Positions 28,692 through 37,493 of a stretch of DNA of 64,000 nt are shown piece by piece. The DNA comes from Pseudoalteromonas rubra (GTDB lineage: Bacteria > Pseudomonadota > Gammaproteobacteria > Enterobacterales > Alteromonadaceae): NCBI RefSeq assembly GCF_000967655.1, contig NZ_JXYA01000018.1, positions 1 through 64,000 of the forward strand. The letters run 5' to 3'. Both the position numbers and the translations under genes were made by a program. The notes under the pieces are model-generated. The model saw only the letters and a program-made list of their open reading frames with translations. It had not been told where the DNA came from and did no database searches. Within the stretch, counting starts at the first letter, position 1; every line of letters starts with the position of its first letter.

Positions 28692-29153
28692 ATGGAAGTA
28701 AAAACGTTCGCTCCACGCCAGGTTGTGGGGATCTCTACCCGCACCAACAATCACTACGAACAGACCGAAGGAGAAGGTCACATAATCCAGTTGTGGCAAA
28801 CATTTAATCAACGCTATACCCCTTTGCTTAATCAAGGCGCAACACTATATGGTATCTACTCGCACTACGAGTCGGATCACCATGGCGACTTTAAGGCCAC
28901 CGTTGCCACTGATGCAGCGGAGCTGATTGCGCATGCTGACAAAGATCAGGCACTGCAACCCCAGCAATTGAACGCCGGGCGTTATCTGAGCTTTGCCGCT
29001 CAGGGTGAAATGCCACAAACTGTGATCCGCCTGTGGGAGCTTGTATGGCGCTACTTTGAACAAACAGACTGCCCATACCAACGCGCCTATTTGCAGGATA
29101 TCGAAATCTATCATCACAGTGACGAAGTCGAGATCGCCATCTCAATTCTTTAG
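28692..29153 (+). CDS. GyrI-like / AraC effector-binding domain protein
   Basis: A 153-residue stand-alone effector-binding domain of the GyrI-like (SOUL/BmrR-type) fold. It shows the N-terminal strand with APRQVVGISTRTNN, a helix (IIQLWQTFNQRY), then YGIYSHYESDHHGDF, and the C-terminal pattern RAYLQDIEIYHH...VEIAISI. No DNA-binding domain is attached. Such proteins bind or hydrolyse small drug-like molecules, or modulate partners such as DNA gyrase. The gene converges with, and overlaps by 4 nt, the XRE regulator gene on the other strand. Confidence 0.8.
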   Translation: MEVKTFAPRQVVGISTRTNNHYEQTEGEGHIIQLWQTFNQRYTPLLNQGATLYGIYSHYESDHHGDFKATVATDAAELIAHADKDQALQPQQLNAGRYLSFAAQGEMPQTVIRLWELVWRYFEQTDCPYQRAYLQDIEIYHHSDEVEIAISIL

Positions 29154-30643
29154 TCATAACAACCAGGTTGCCGCGGGCAGGCTTTACCACGTGTGCAAAT
29201 AACACGAACATCGTTGGCTATGCCCCGCTCTATCCAATTGATATTGAGAATTTTGGCCACACTTTGCAGTTGCTTCTTCAAATGCCAGGGCACCACACTG
29301 GCACCCCCTTGCTTAATGCACAATGCCTGTAGCTCCTGCACAACCTCATTGGCATCCAACCCCTGGGCCGCAATCGCCGGGTTAAGATCTATCCCGGCGC
29401 AGAGCACATGAGGATTATCTGCAACATCATTCACTTTGATAGATTCGCAACAATAAAGCCGTGGCTGATTGTTGACATTGAGCACCGACAGTTGCGCGCT
29501 GGCCTGCATGGCCTGCTGCTGAAACTTACGGAACACCGCCCAGTGCTGACAGGGATCGGCCACACTGCGCATATTGCCCCAGGGCAAGGGGATACCATTG
29601 CCACGGTACACGGCTTTGAGCTTACCCGGCAAATAGGCATCAAAATAGTGCCAGTGTGGATAAGGCGAAGCCACTGTCATCCTGCGCATAGCCACCGACG
29701 GCGAAATGCCCAGCGCCTGATGAATGTGCGTTTCATATCCATACGAATCAAGTAATTGGCGATAAGCGACTTTAGGGCATAGCAGCGCACCGGCAAAAAA
29801 GCTCGACTCAAAGTCGTGCCAGGCCGAGAGAATATCCTGAGCATTCGGTGCAGACTCGTCGGTATTTGCTGCACCACTGACGCCACCCGAGCCCAGTACA
29901 CATTGCAACCCGTCTCTGTTGTGCAACACCGCGTGGCCAAGATGCACGGCCAGGTCGTACTTTAGTCTGGGCTGGTTTTGCTGCAACATGCGATTGATAT
30001 GCACCTCATTTGGCGGCGCAAAATAAGAGGTGATCACTCGCGCAAACACATGGCCACTTTCATCGATTACTTCGCCCGGTGCCTCATCAAACCAATGTAC
30101 CACCAGCCCCTGAGCTTTGAGCATACTCAACAGGGCATCTACATCGAGATACAGATCTTTGCCGCCCACTTCTTCGGCCGCACGCTCAAGATCCGGAAAG
30201 TGATTCTGATGATGCTCCTGATGCGCGCGGATCAGCAAGTGTGCAAACTGACGTCCGCTGATCCCCGTTTGTGACAGCATTTCCGGAATCGCAATTTGCA
30301 AAATATCATTATCAAATAAAAAGTTAGGCTCCAGCGCCATCCCACTGATCCCACCATGCCGGCCTTTTTGCGGAGTGATTTCGTTCACCTCGGGCTCATT
30401 GTCCAAAAACCAGTCCACCGGCTTTTGAAATACTTCGGCCAGGTTCTCCAGCATGTCGCTGCTGGGCGTGCGTTTACCCCGCTCAATCATTGACAAGTAC
30501 GACACTGAGGGCGCGGATTGTGGGTCGACCCGGATGCATCGGGCAGATAAGTCTTCAAGAGTTAAGTGATTTCGCTTGCGTAAATTACGAATTTTGGTGC
30601 CCAGAAAGTGTGACTTTCTCATGAGTTCTGAATTTTTTTTCAC
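29150..30643 (-). CDS. XRE-family regulator with DUF3612-type C-terminus (RamB/ScfR-like)
   Basis: About 497 residues. The N-terminal helix-turn-helix (LTLEDLSARC ... SVSYLSMIERGKRTPS) is followed by a long effector-type region with an ImmA/IrrE-like remnant (LAVHLGHAVLH) and a Cys-rich tail (CTRGKACPRQPGC). The plan is that of short-chain acyl-CoA-responsive regulators (ScfR, including mycobacterial/corynebacterial RamB), and I believe the C-terminal half is DUF3612. The frame opens at 30709; I prefer the GTG at 30643, preceded by AGGAA, over the ATG at 30622, which has no ribosome site. It is divergent from a malate synthase G-like domain gene, suggesting a link to acetate/glyoxylate metabolism. 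Confidence 0.78.
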   Translation of the reverse strand: MKKNSELMRKSHFLGTKIRNLRKRNHLTLEDLSARCIRVDPQSAPSVSYLSMIERGKRTPSSDMLENLAEVFQKPVDWFLDNEPEVNEITPQKGRHGGISGMALEPNFLFDNDILQIAIPEMLSQTGISGRQFAHLLIRAHQEHHQNHFPDLERAAEEVGGKDLYLDVDALLSMLKAQGLVVHWFDEAPGEVIDESGHVFARVITSYFAPPNEVHINRMLQQNQPRLKYDLAVHLGHAVLHNRDGLQCVLGSGGVSGAANTDESAPNAQDILSAWHDFESSFFAGALLCPKVAYRQLLDSYGYETHIHQALGISPSVAMRRMTVASPYPHWHYFDAYLPGKLKAVYRGNGIPLPWGNMRSVADPCQHWAVFRKFQQQAMQASAQLSVLNVNNQPRLYCCESIKVNDVADNPHVLCAGIDLNPAIAAQGLDANEVVQELQALCIKQGGASVVPWHLKKQLQSVAKILNINWIERGIANDVRVICTRGKACPRQPGCYD

Positions 30644-30948
30644 CGCTTCATTCCTGTTTACGTCTGTAAGGCGCCTGAACGCTGTGCTTACTACTATGCC
30701 ACAACACATGGTCAGACCAGTTTTTGTAAAATTTACACTGTAAAATTCTTTTTGTGAAATTTATCGATTTTTTTTCATACACTGAATTTGTCAACAGAAG
30801 ACTCTGCACTCCCGCCGGGACTAAGCAGGTAATTAATAATAGTAGCGATATTTTGCCTTGTGACGACAACGGGTGAATTGATAAGCCAGCAGGCTCTCAC
30901 CACACAGGCAACGGGTATCGGGTAACCTTGGTAACTGGGAATACACAC
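30644..30948. other. Divergent control region between XRE regulator and MSG-like gene
   Basis: 305 bp without a gene. The regulator-proximal half is AT-rich and holds the overlapping palindromes at 30725-30744 and T-rich tracts. The half near the malate synthase G-like gene is GC-richer, with nothing I can name. Confidence 0.5.
30725..30744. promoter_or_regulatory. Overlapping palindromes, candidate regulator operator
   Basis: TGTAAAATTTACA is a perfect 13-bp palindrome and overlaps TTTACACTGTAAA, a second palindrome made of the same half-site. A related TGTGAAATTTAT follows. They lie about 85-100 bp upstream of the XRE regulator start and about 205 bp from the divergent gene, so autoregulation is the simplest reading. 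Confidence 0.5.
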
Positions 30949-31440
30949 ATGAAAGCACAAATTCAGCATACAGAACTAGAAAACACCAGCACAGAATGTC
31001 AAAAGCTGATCGTCGCAAAGCAGTACCTGGATCAACACTGTCCTTTGGAGTTCGGCTCTCACAAAGACGTCAGCTCCTATGTCGTATACTACAATCACCT
31101 GATGGTGTTCTTTGCCGACGGCCAGCACTGCGGACTCAAAAACTGTAAGCAATTTGTGGCGTTATGTGGCCACCGTGAAGCGCCCAGCGCCATTTTGCTG
31201 AAAAAAGCGGACGGCATGCACATTGAACTCAGCTTCGATACTGGGTGCGAACCTGGCCGCCATGACCGCGCCCACCTGAATGATGTTCAGTATGAAACGC
31301 CGCTCAGCCCGGTGTCAGGCACCGGTGAAGCACTCAGCCCCATGTGGATGAGCTTTGTTTCTGGCGTACAGCATGCGTTGGTCAACCAGCAAGACCGCAA
31401 ATGCTACCGAGCCAAAAACGGTGACGATTACCAGCTATAG
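30949..31440 (+). CDS. Free-standing malate synthase G beta-domain-like protein
   Basis: A 163-residue soluble protein. Its core resembles, from memory, the non-catalytic beta-rich domain of malate synthase G. LDQHCPLEFGSHKDV parallels LDESLPLENGSYQDV in E. coli GlcB. QFVALCGHREAPSAILLKK parallels QFVGYRGDAAAPTCILLKN, GMHIELSFD parallels GLHIELQID, and DRAHLNDV parallels DPAHINDV. Near the end, RKCYRAKNGDDYQL parallels RHYTAADGSEISL. All catalytic barrel segments of the enzyme are absent, so it cannot be a malate synthase. I use the ATG at 30949 rather than an upstream in-frame TTG. Its divergence from a RamB-like regulator suggests a co-opted sensor or regulatory subunit. A degenerate gene remnant is the alternative. 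Confidence 0.7.
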   Translation: MKAQIQHTELENTSTECQKLIVAKQYLDQHCPLEFGSHKDVSSYVVYYNHLMVFFADGQHCGLKNCKQFVALCGHREAPSAILLKKADGMHIELSFDTGCEPGRHDRAHLNDVQYETPLSPVSGTGEALSPMWMSFVSGVQHALVNQQDRKCYRAKNGDDYQL

Positions 31441-31642
31441 TTAATTGTTCCGCTCCTGGCGATACACAACAAAGCTTGAGTGCTCACATAATTGTAAGCA
31501 CTCAAGTTTTAGTAACTCGGCACAGCAATAAGCTGCCCATAGTAAACTCAATCGAAAATGACTGGCTTGGCGTCAGTGCAGATAAACCGCTCAACGAACC
31601 AATCACTATCATTTGCCTGCAAATACACCTTTAATTTCACTT

Positions 31643-31804
31643 ATACCAATTTGCTTAATTAAGTGTTCTATTTTGAGGCGAGAAAATAGGGTCGATAACT
31701 AGGCAAAAATTTTGCTGTTTAGTACTTCTAAATGAGAAATTTTTAACACGGTTAGCGTCCTATTTGCTCCTTCAAATTGAACAAGTATTAAGTAAAATTG
31801 GTAT
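31643..31804 (-). mobile_element. MITE-like inverted-repeat element, copy B (short form)
   Basis: 162 bp bounded by TATACCAATT and AATTGGTAT. Its reverse complement aligns along the whole length of copy A at 28137-28346, apart from copy A's extra 49-bp segment. It is non-coding and inserted between the malate synthase G-like gene and the symporter fusion gene, about 65 bp before the latter. The rest of the 31441-31869 gap shows no gene. Confidence 0.75.
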
Positions 31805-31869
31805 TGCCGCGCTGCATTCAGATTAATTTCAGCTAACCTCAATATAATCTCGCTCTTTTTATTGCGCAC

Positions 31870-34053
31870 ATGGGGATTATGAAACTCGTTTTAGGTTGGT
31901 TAAAGAGCATGAACTGGATGCTCTGGGCATTGTTACTCGGTATTGCATGTGGCCTTATTTTTGGTGAACGGGTGGCGTTTTTAAAACCACTCGGCGAAGG
32001 GTTTGTTAAACTCATGCAGATCACCATCTTCCCTTACATTGTGGTCAGCCTGGTGGTCGGGCTGGGTAAGTTTAATCCGGATCAGGTTAAATCCATTCTA
32101 GTCAAAGCAACCACTGTCATGATAAGCCTGTGGCTGGTCGGCCTGGCTGCCATTTGGGCGTTTTCACTTACGCTGCCGAGCCATGATGCCGGGACTTTTT
32201 TCTCTCCCGCCCTGGTGGCCAGCGCCCCGGAGGTGGACTTTGTCAGCCAGTATATTCCCGCCAACCCTTTTGCATCCATGGCCGAAGGCAATGTGCCCGC
32301 ACTGGTGATTTTTTGTATTGCACTTGGGCTGTCGTTAATTTCAAACGGACAAAAGAACAGTCTGTTAGATGTACTTGAAGTCGTGGGTCAGGGGCTCTCT
32401 TTGATCTCGAAAAAGATCATTAAGCTTTTTCCGATTGGGATCTTTGCAATGACCGCCAGTACCGCCGGCACCATCAGTATGGAAGAGCTCAACAACCTGC
32501 AAATTTATCTGGTGCTGGTTACCTGTCTGGGGGCCTACCTAATGTTTGCCCTGCTGCCTATGCTGGTCGCAGCATTAACCCCGGTTAAGTACCGCGACCT
32601 GATCATGGTGATGCGCAATGCCTGGATCACCGCGTTCAGTACCGGCAACGTGTTTATTGTCCTTCCTGTGATCACAGAGGGGATCAAAGCCCACCTGGCA
32701 AAAATCAAACGCAGTGATGAAGAGTCGGACCATATCGCCGAAGTGCTGGTGCCCATTGCTTATACGTTTCCAAGCTTAGGTAAGCTGACAACACTGATGT
32801 TTGTCACCTTTGCAGCCTGGCTGACAGGCAGCCCGGTTACGCTGGATCAAATACCCAATGTCACTTTATCGGCCATGCTGAGCTATTTTGCCAACGTGCA
32901 TATTGCCATTCCTTACCTGCTCGACAGCCTGAAGATCCCGGCAGACAGCTACCAGTTGTATCTGTCGATGTCGGTACTGACCGCTAAAATTGTCTCTCCG
33001 ACTACAGTTATCTATATTTTTGCCTTCGTGCTGTTAAGTATTTTCTATACCAAACGTCAGCTGCACCTTAAGCGGATCCGCTCGGTGTATTACCTGACTT
33101 TACTCAGCGCCCTGCTGCCTGCATTTATGTTACTCAGCTTTACGGCCAATAATCACCTGGCCCGCGATACGCAGGCGGCTGATGAGATCATTGCCAATAT
33201 GGTGGTTTCAGATAAAGTGCCGGCAGAAGTGCTCAACCATGTGCCCAAGGCCTATCAAAGCGGAGAGCTGTCTCTGACCAACATAGACGTGATCAAAAAA
33301 CGAAACTTACTCAGGGTGGGCTACCTGGTCGACAATGTGCCATTTAGCTACTTTAACCAAAAAGGAGAACTGGTCGGTTTTGATATTAGTCTGGCCCATA
33401 AACTGGCTGCCGACTTGAATGTGAAGGTTGAGTTTATTCCGTTCAAAAAGTCGCAACTGGCTGAGTACCTGAATAAAGGCTTCTTTGACATTGCGATGTC
33501 GGGACTGGAAATTAACGTTGCCGACCTTAGTCAGGTCAGATTTAGTGATCCAGTCCTGCAATTACAAATGGCTTTAATTGCCAAAGATCATCGCCTTAAG
33601 CAACTGGCCACCCGGGAGCAGGTGCTCAGCTACAAGGATCTGCGCCTGGCGCATGTGGAATACACCCCTCTGATGCAAGACCTGGCAAAAAAATATCCTC
33701 ATATTCAGGTGTCGGCTTTGTCGAATCATCAGGCATTCTTTGAATCCGACGGACAATTCGATGCCATGGTGATAAGCGCTGAGGCTGGGTTTGCCTGGAG
33801 CATGTTCCATCCGGAATTTGGCGTTGTTGTACCCAAAGGCGCAGAGATGCAATACCCGGTTGGGTTCGCCGTTGCCAAGCGCAACCTGGACATTCTGAGC
33901 TTTGTTAACGCCTGGCTCACCATTGCCAAAAGTCAGGGGCAAATCACTAAGAGCTATGATTACTGGATCCTGGGCAAAGGCACGCAAAACAAGCAGCATC
34001 GATGGTCTTTAATGGACGAGCTGGACTACGAGTTTGAACTCAAGCTCGATTAA
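31870..34053 (+). CDS. Fusion of DAACS dicarboxylate/amino acid symporter and solute-binding domain
   Basis: 727 residues. Residues about 1-425 are a Na+/H+:dicarboxylate (DAACS/SDF, GltP-like) transporter with eight membrane helices. Residues about 430-470 hold a further membrane segment and linker. Residues about 477-705 are a family 3 periplasmic solute-binding domain (LLRVGYLVDNVPFSYFNQ, GELVGFDISLAHKLAADL, FDIAMSGLEI, YPVGFAVAKRNLDIL). Substrate-binding domains are normal for ABC transporters but unusual on DAACS carriers. This one may capture an amino acid or dicarboxylate in the periplasm and hand it to the carrier, or sense it. An ATG at 31879 is an alternative start. No ABC transporter genes are adjacent. 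Confidence 0.85.
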   Translation: MGIMKLVLGWLKSMNWMLWALLLGIACGLIFGERVAFLKPLGEGFVKLMQITIFPYIVVSLVVGLGKFNPDQVKSILVKATTVMISLWLVGLAAIWAFSLTLPSHDAGTFFSPALVASAPEVDFVSQYIPANPFASMAEGNVPALVIFCIALGLSLISNGQKNSLLDVLEVVGQGLSLISKKIIKLFPIGIFAMTASTAGTISMEELNNLQIYLVLVTCLGAYLMFALLPMLVAALTPVKYRDLIMVMRNAWITAFSTGNVFIVLPVITEGIKAHLAKIKRSDEESDHIAEVLVPIAYTFPSLGKLTTLMFVTFAAWLTGSPVTLDQIPNVTLSAMLSYFANVHIAIPYLLDSLKIPADSYQLYLSMSVLTAKIVSPTTVIYIFAFVLLSIFYTKRQLHLKRIRSVYYLTLLSALLPAFMLLSFTANNHLARDTQAADEIIANMVVSDKVPAEVLNHVPKAYQSGELSLTNIDVIKKRNLLRVGYLVDNVPFSYFNQKGELVGFDISLAHKLAADLNVKVEFIPFKKSQLAEYLNKGFFDIAMSGLEINVADLSQVRFSDPVLQLQMALIAKDHRLKQLATREQVLSYKDLRLAHVEYTPLMQDLAKKYPHIQVSALSNHQAFFESDGQFDAMVISAEAGFAWSMFHPEFGVVVPKGAEMQYPVGFAVAKRNLDILSFVNAWLTIAKSQGQITKSYDYWILGKGTQNKQHRWSLMDELDYEFELKLD

Positions 34054-34117
34054 TAAGCCGGTGGCAGACGCAAGTCTGTCACCTAACTCTTCTTAACTGC
34101 ATGCCAGGCGCTGGGGG

Positions 34118-34498
34118 TTACATCAAATATCCGGCCAGCACAGTGACAAAGGCAAAAAGCTGAACCAAATACAGAGCCAGTAGTTTTAATAAAAATGGCA
34201 GCTTGATTGTTTTATGCCTTAACACCGACATAACCGGTAAGGTTGCCATATGGCATGATCCCGCAGAGACAAGCAGCAACAGGCGCTCGGACAGTCGCTC
34301 AGTGCCTTTTTTTGCTAATGCTTTATCTCTTGCATATACCCCAAACACAGTGACACAAGAGATCAGCAGATACACAGGGATGGACCAGGCAGGAACAGAC
34401 AAAGCTATCAGGCTGGGTGCTATCGCAAATATCAGCAGTAACGCAGACAACCCCCAGGAAACCTGCAACAAAGAATAGACGAGGTACTTTTTATACAC
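34118..34498 (-). CDS. DUF1294-family small membrane protein
   Basis: 126 residues with four predicted membrane helices. The central loop has the DUF1294 pattern: YARDKALAKKGTERLSERLLLL, then a turn (the family's GG is SAGSC here) and RHKTIKLPF. Function unknown. It stands alone between the symporter fusion and the nuclease fusion genes. Confidence 0.7.
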   Translation of the reverse strand: MYKKYLVYSLLQVSWGLSALLLIFAIAPSLIALSVPAWSIPVYLLISCVTVFGVYARDKALAKKGTERLSERLLLLVSAGSCHMATLPVMSVLRHKTIKLPFLLKLLALYLVQLFAFVTVLAGYLM

Positions 34499-34564
34499 AG
34501 CAATGACTGTTTACTCAGAACATGAGGAGCAATGTACACTAAACCCCTCAAACAAACACCCCTG

Positions 34565-36745
34565 CTAGGTTAACGGCTGCTGATGTGCAAGCCTTTGCGC
34601 GTTAATCATCACAAATAACTCGGCCGTTGCCTGGGCGTCTGCCATCGCCCGGTGATGTTGGGTTAAGGTGATGCCCAGCTCGCGACACACATTGTTTAAC
34701 GCATAAGACTTCAGACCGGGCAGCCACTTTCTGGCCTGCTGAACGGTACATAACTTAGGCTTTTGGAAGGTTTGCTCCAGACGGGCAAACTCAGCCTTGA
34801 TAAAGCCCATATCAAAGTTAACATTGTGCGCAACAAAAATGGCATCTTGCATAAAGTCTTCCACTTGCTGTGCAACCTCAGAAAAACGCGGTGCATCAGC
34901 CACCATCTCATTACTTATGCCCGTTAATTCGGTGATGTATTTCGGGATCCGCCGCAGCGGATTAACTAAGCTTTGCCAGCGCTGCGTCACCTCGCCATCA
35001 ACCACTTTGAGCATGGCAATTTCGGTTATGCGGTCAAACTCCTTTTTGCCTCCAGTCGTTTCCACATCTATCACAACATAGGCCTGCTGCGGCGCGATTT
35101 GCCAGCGTACTTGCTGAATATCCACCTTAAAGCCCGACTCCATCAGGCGTCTTATGGTCACCAGCTGATTACGTCTAAGGCTGTCGCCAGGCGCTTTAAT
35201 TTCAACAAATGAGACGTCGGTGCCGTTAATGCAAATAAGATCCGGATAGCCATCTTTGAGCATTTTAAAATCTTTACACATGGCGCGCAGATGTGCTTTT
35301 AACGGCGCAATGGGGATCAGCCGGGCCACCATCAGTAAAAGATCTATGCCTGGCTGATGCCAAAACACTAAACGATTCGGTTTGCCAAAATGCGAGCCTG
35401 CCTGGTGCAACAACCAGTCGAATAAACTTTGATTATCTGTAATACCAGCCAGGATCTGTTCGATTTGCTCGCTATGTACTTCATAGAACTGGTTATATTT
35501 AAGGCTCTTGGGGGTTAAGTCAAACTCATTACTGGGTGCACTGGCATCAGATTCATACAGCGCGGGCCAAAAAGCCAACACAAATAACATCCGCCAGAAC
35601 TGGTTTTCTCCATGAAAGGCCTGGCAACCCTGACGGCGATACCAGGCAATGGCCCCTTGTTCAGGATAGCCAACATAGGCCTCGTCCAGCGCAATCGGTG
35701 TGCCGCTTTGACGCAGCATATCGGTGAGTACTGAGGTACGCTTGGTGGTGAATTTCAGCGCTGAGAAGTCTTCGGCAAATATCAGCAGCTCCTCATTTTG
35801 TGGACAAGCTAACACAGCCTCCAGTTGCGCCTGGCAGGCCTGGTACTCACCTGCACTATACAAAGCGCGAATGTATTTTTCTTGTGCTTTTGGATGATGG
35901 CTGAGCTCAAGCATAGCCATTGCCAATTGCGCGTCGTCCTGCTCCAGCTGGCAAGCCAGTTTGTGCGTTAGTTCATCCCGTCTGGCCTGTGCCATCGGCC
36001 CCTCAGCGACTGGCACCTGCTGTTCGCAAATTTGCTTTGCCAATGACACTTTGCCTGCCAAATCCAGGGTTTTCAGGTTTTTGTTCTGAACAACATAATA
36101 ATAGGCACTTTGCGCCTCTGCCAGTTCCGAAAAGTGCGCATTACCAGTGGCAACGCCCTGACGCGTTTGCATCACACCAAGGTCGCGCAGAGAAAATTGC
36201 TGTAAGGTGCCACCCAGTTTGCCAAAAAACAAAAACAGCCAATATTCAAAGTCCGCTTTGACCGACGCCGACAGATGGGCACGAAAGACAGATGTATCCG
36301 CCAGGGAGGCGCTTTGGCTTTGTGTATGGACGAACTCAACCCACAGGGCTTTTTTCGCCGATTTAGCCGGCGCTGCCACAGAAACGTTGCCCGACGACAT
36401 CAGCTCAGCGGCAATAGACTGTAACTGCTCCTTGGTGAGCTCAGCCAGCAGTACATCGCTATCTTCATCTTGTGCCACACTGATCAGGCCGTTGCGCGCC
36501 AGTGCCAGCAGCGCAGCATCAATGTCGTTAATTTCTGCATAGTTAAGCTGGGCTCGGGTTACAAATACGCGCTTGCGATTAATGATCCGCAACAACAGGC
36601 ACAGGCAATCCTCATCCAGAGATGCAAGCTCTCTCAACAGCATTTGCTGCACCGGGCTTAGCAAATGAAGGCTGGTTTTAGCAATAAACCCATGCAGCTC
36701 ATTAAAGTGGGTGAGGTAATACTTTTCTGGCAACGCTTTTAACAT
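34565..36745 (-). CDS. VRR-NUC (FAN1-like) nuclease fused to DEDDh 3'-5' exonuclease
   Basis: 727 residues from the ATG at 36745; the frame opens at 36820, but the upstream part lacks a homologous start. Residues 1 to about 480 are helical, with a region like the N-terminal and TPR parts of bacterial FAN1 (LSPVQQMLLRELASLDEDCLCLLLRI). Residues about 498-550 are the VRR-NUC domain (GYPDLICING ... FVEIKAPGDSLRRNQ), with the PD...E-x-K catalytic set. Residues about 560-745 are a DnaQ-like DEDDh exonuclease: DVETTG, HNVNFDMGF and HHRAMADAQAT supply the acidic residues and histidine. FAN1 proteins cleave interstrand crosslinks and flaps, so the fused exonuclease may process the released strand. 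A DNA repair role is inferred. The gene stands alone. Confidence 0.85.
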   Translation of the reverse strand: MLKALPEKYYLTHFNELHGFIAKTSLHLLSPVQQMLLRELASLDEDCLCLLLRIINRKRVFVTRAQLNYAEINDIDAALLALARNGLISVAQDEDSDVLLAELTKEQLQSIAAELMSSGNVSVAAPAKSAKKALWVEFVHTQSQSASLADTSVFRAHLSASVKADFEYWLFLFFGKLGGTLQQFSLRDLGVMQTRQGVATGNAHFSELAEAQSAYYYVVQNKNLKTLDLAGKVSLAKQICEQQVPVAEGPMAQARRDELTHKLACQLEQDDAQLAMAMLELSHHPKAQEKYIRALYSAGEYQACQAQLEAVLACPQNEELLIFAEDFSALKFTTKRTSVLTDMLRQSGTPIALDEAYVGYPEQGAIAWYRRQGCQAFHGENQFWRMLFVLAFWPALYESDASAPSNEFDLTPKSLKYNQFYEVHSEQIEQILAGITDNQSLFDWLLHQAGSHFGKPNRLVFWHQPGIDLLLMVARLIPIAPLKAHLRAMCKDFKMLKDGYPDLICINGTDVSFVEIKAPGDSLRRNQLVTIRRLMESGFKVDIQQVRWQIAPQQAYVVIDVETTGGKKEFDRITEIAMLKVVDGEVTQRWQSLVNPLRRIPKYITELTGISNEMVADAPRFSEVAQQVEDFMQDAIFVAHNVNFDMGFIKAEFARLEQTFQKPKLCTVQQARKWLPGLKSYALNNVCRELGITLTQHHRAMADAQATAELFVMINAQRLAHQQPLT

Positions 36746-36908
36746 AGACAACCAACCCTGAAAACCAAAACACTGTATATTATAACAGTAACATCCTAAG
36801 CTAATCTGGTCTGAAAGCAAAGCCCGTTGTTATGCCTTATTAGTTAGCGCGCGTAAGGTAGTTGAGAGGACAGCGTTTGAAAACGGGGCCGCAGCCCCGA
36901 AGTAAAGA

Positions 36909-37349
36909 TTAGTGACTTTCCTGCTCTGCGAGGTGTTTCTCACGCTGATATACCAGCACAGAGGCAATACGCAGTGCGCCCAGTACAAATAGAAACGCTG
37001 AAAATGCGTAGATCATGTCTGGTTTAAGGTCATGTTTGAACAGTGCAATCAGAATTTCCCTGATCACAAACACAATCGCGCCATCAACAATAAAGGTCAG
37101 CCTTAAGCGATGGGTATTAAAGTACTCAACCAAAGAGCGCGACAGCTCAATCAGCACATACAGCGTCAGTACATCCGCAATGATATCAATGTAATGCCCA
37201 GTGATCCCCTTAAACGCCAGTAGCTTCCAGGTGGTCACGAAGAGTTGTAGTGTGCCAATGGCAATGCCGATGATGATAAAGAGTAAGATGACTGCAAAGA
37301 TTGCATCAACAGACTTATCAAAAACCACTTTTATTTTATTGCTTATCAT
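36909..37349 (-). CDS. PsiE-family membrane protein
   Basis: 146 residues from the ATG at 37349 (the frame runs upstream to 37430). It has four membrane helices and matches the phosphate-starvation-inducible PsiE family: an N-terminal helix pair, YIDIIADVLTLYVLIELSRSL, then VDGAIVFVIREILIALF and a final helix pair. The function of PsiE is not established. No Pho box was recognised. Confidence 0.8.
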   Translation of the reverse strand: MISNKIKVVFDKSVDAIFAVILLFIIIGIAIGTLQLFVTTWKLLAFKGITGHYIDIIADVLTLYVLIELSRSLVEYFNTHRLRLTFIVDGAIVFVIREILIALFKHDLKPDMIYAFSAFLFVLGALRIASVLVYQREKHLAEQESH

Positions 37350-37493
37350 GGTGTCAATTAACTTGGTTACAAGGTTAATTGTACAGTGCAGAGCCCTCCG
37401 AACTGTACAAACTTCACTCACCCTGAGCAAAGCCGCGCGATAATAAGGCTAAGCGCAGCAATTAGCTAGCATTATTTTGACACTCTTTATTTT

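Noticed and set aside
30949..31440. Calling this gene malate synthase
   Set aside because: Only the non-catalytic domain is matched; the barrel with the metal-binding and catalytic residues is missing, so an enzyme name would mislead.
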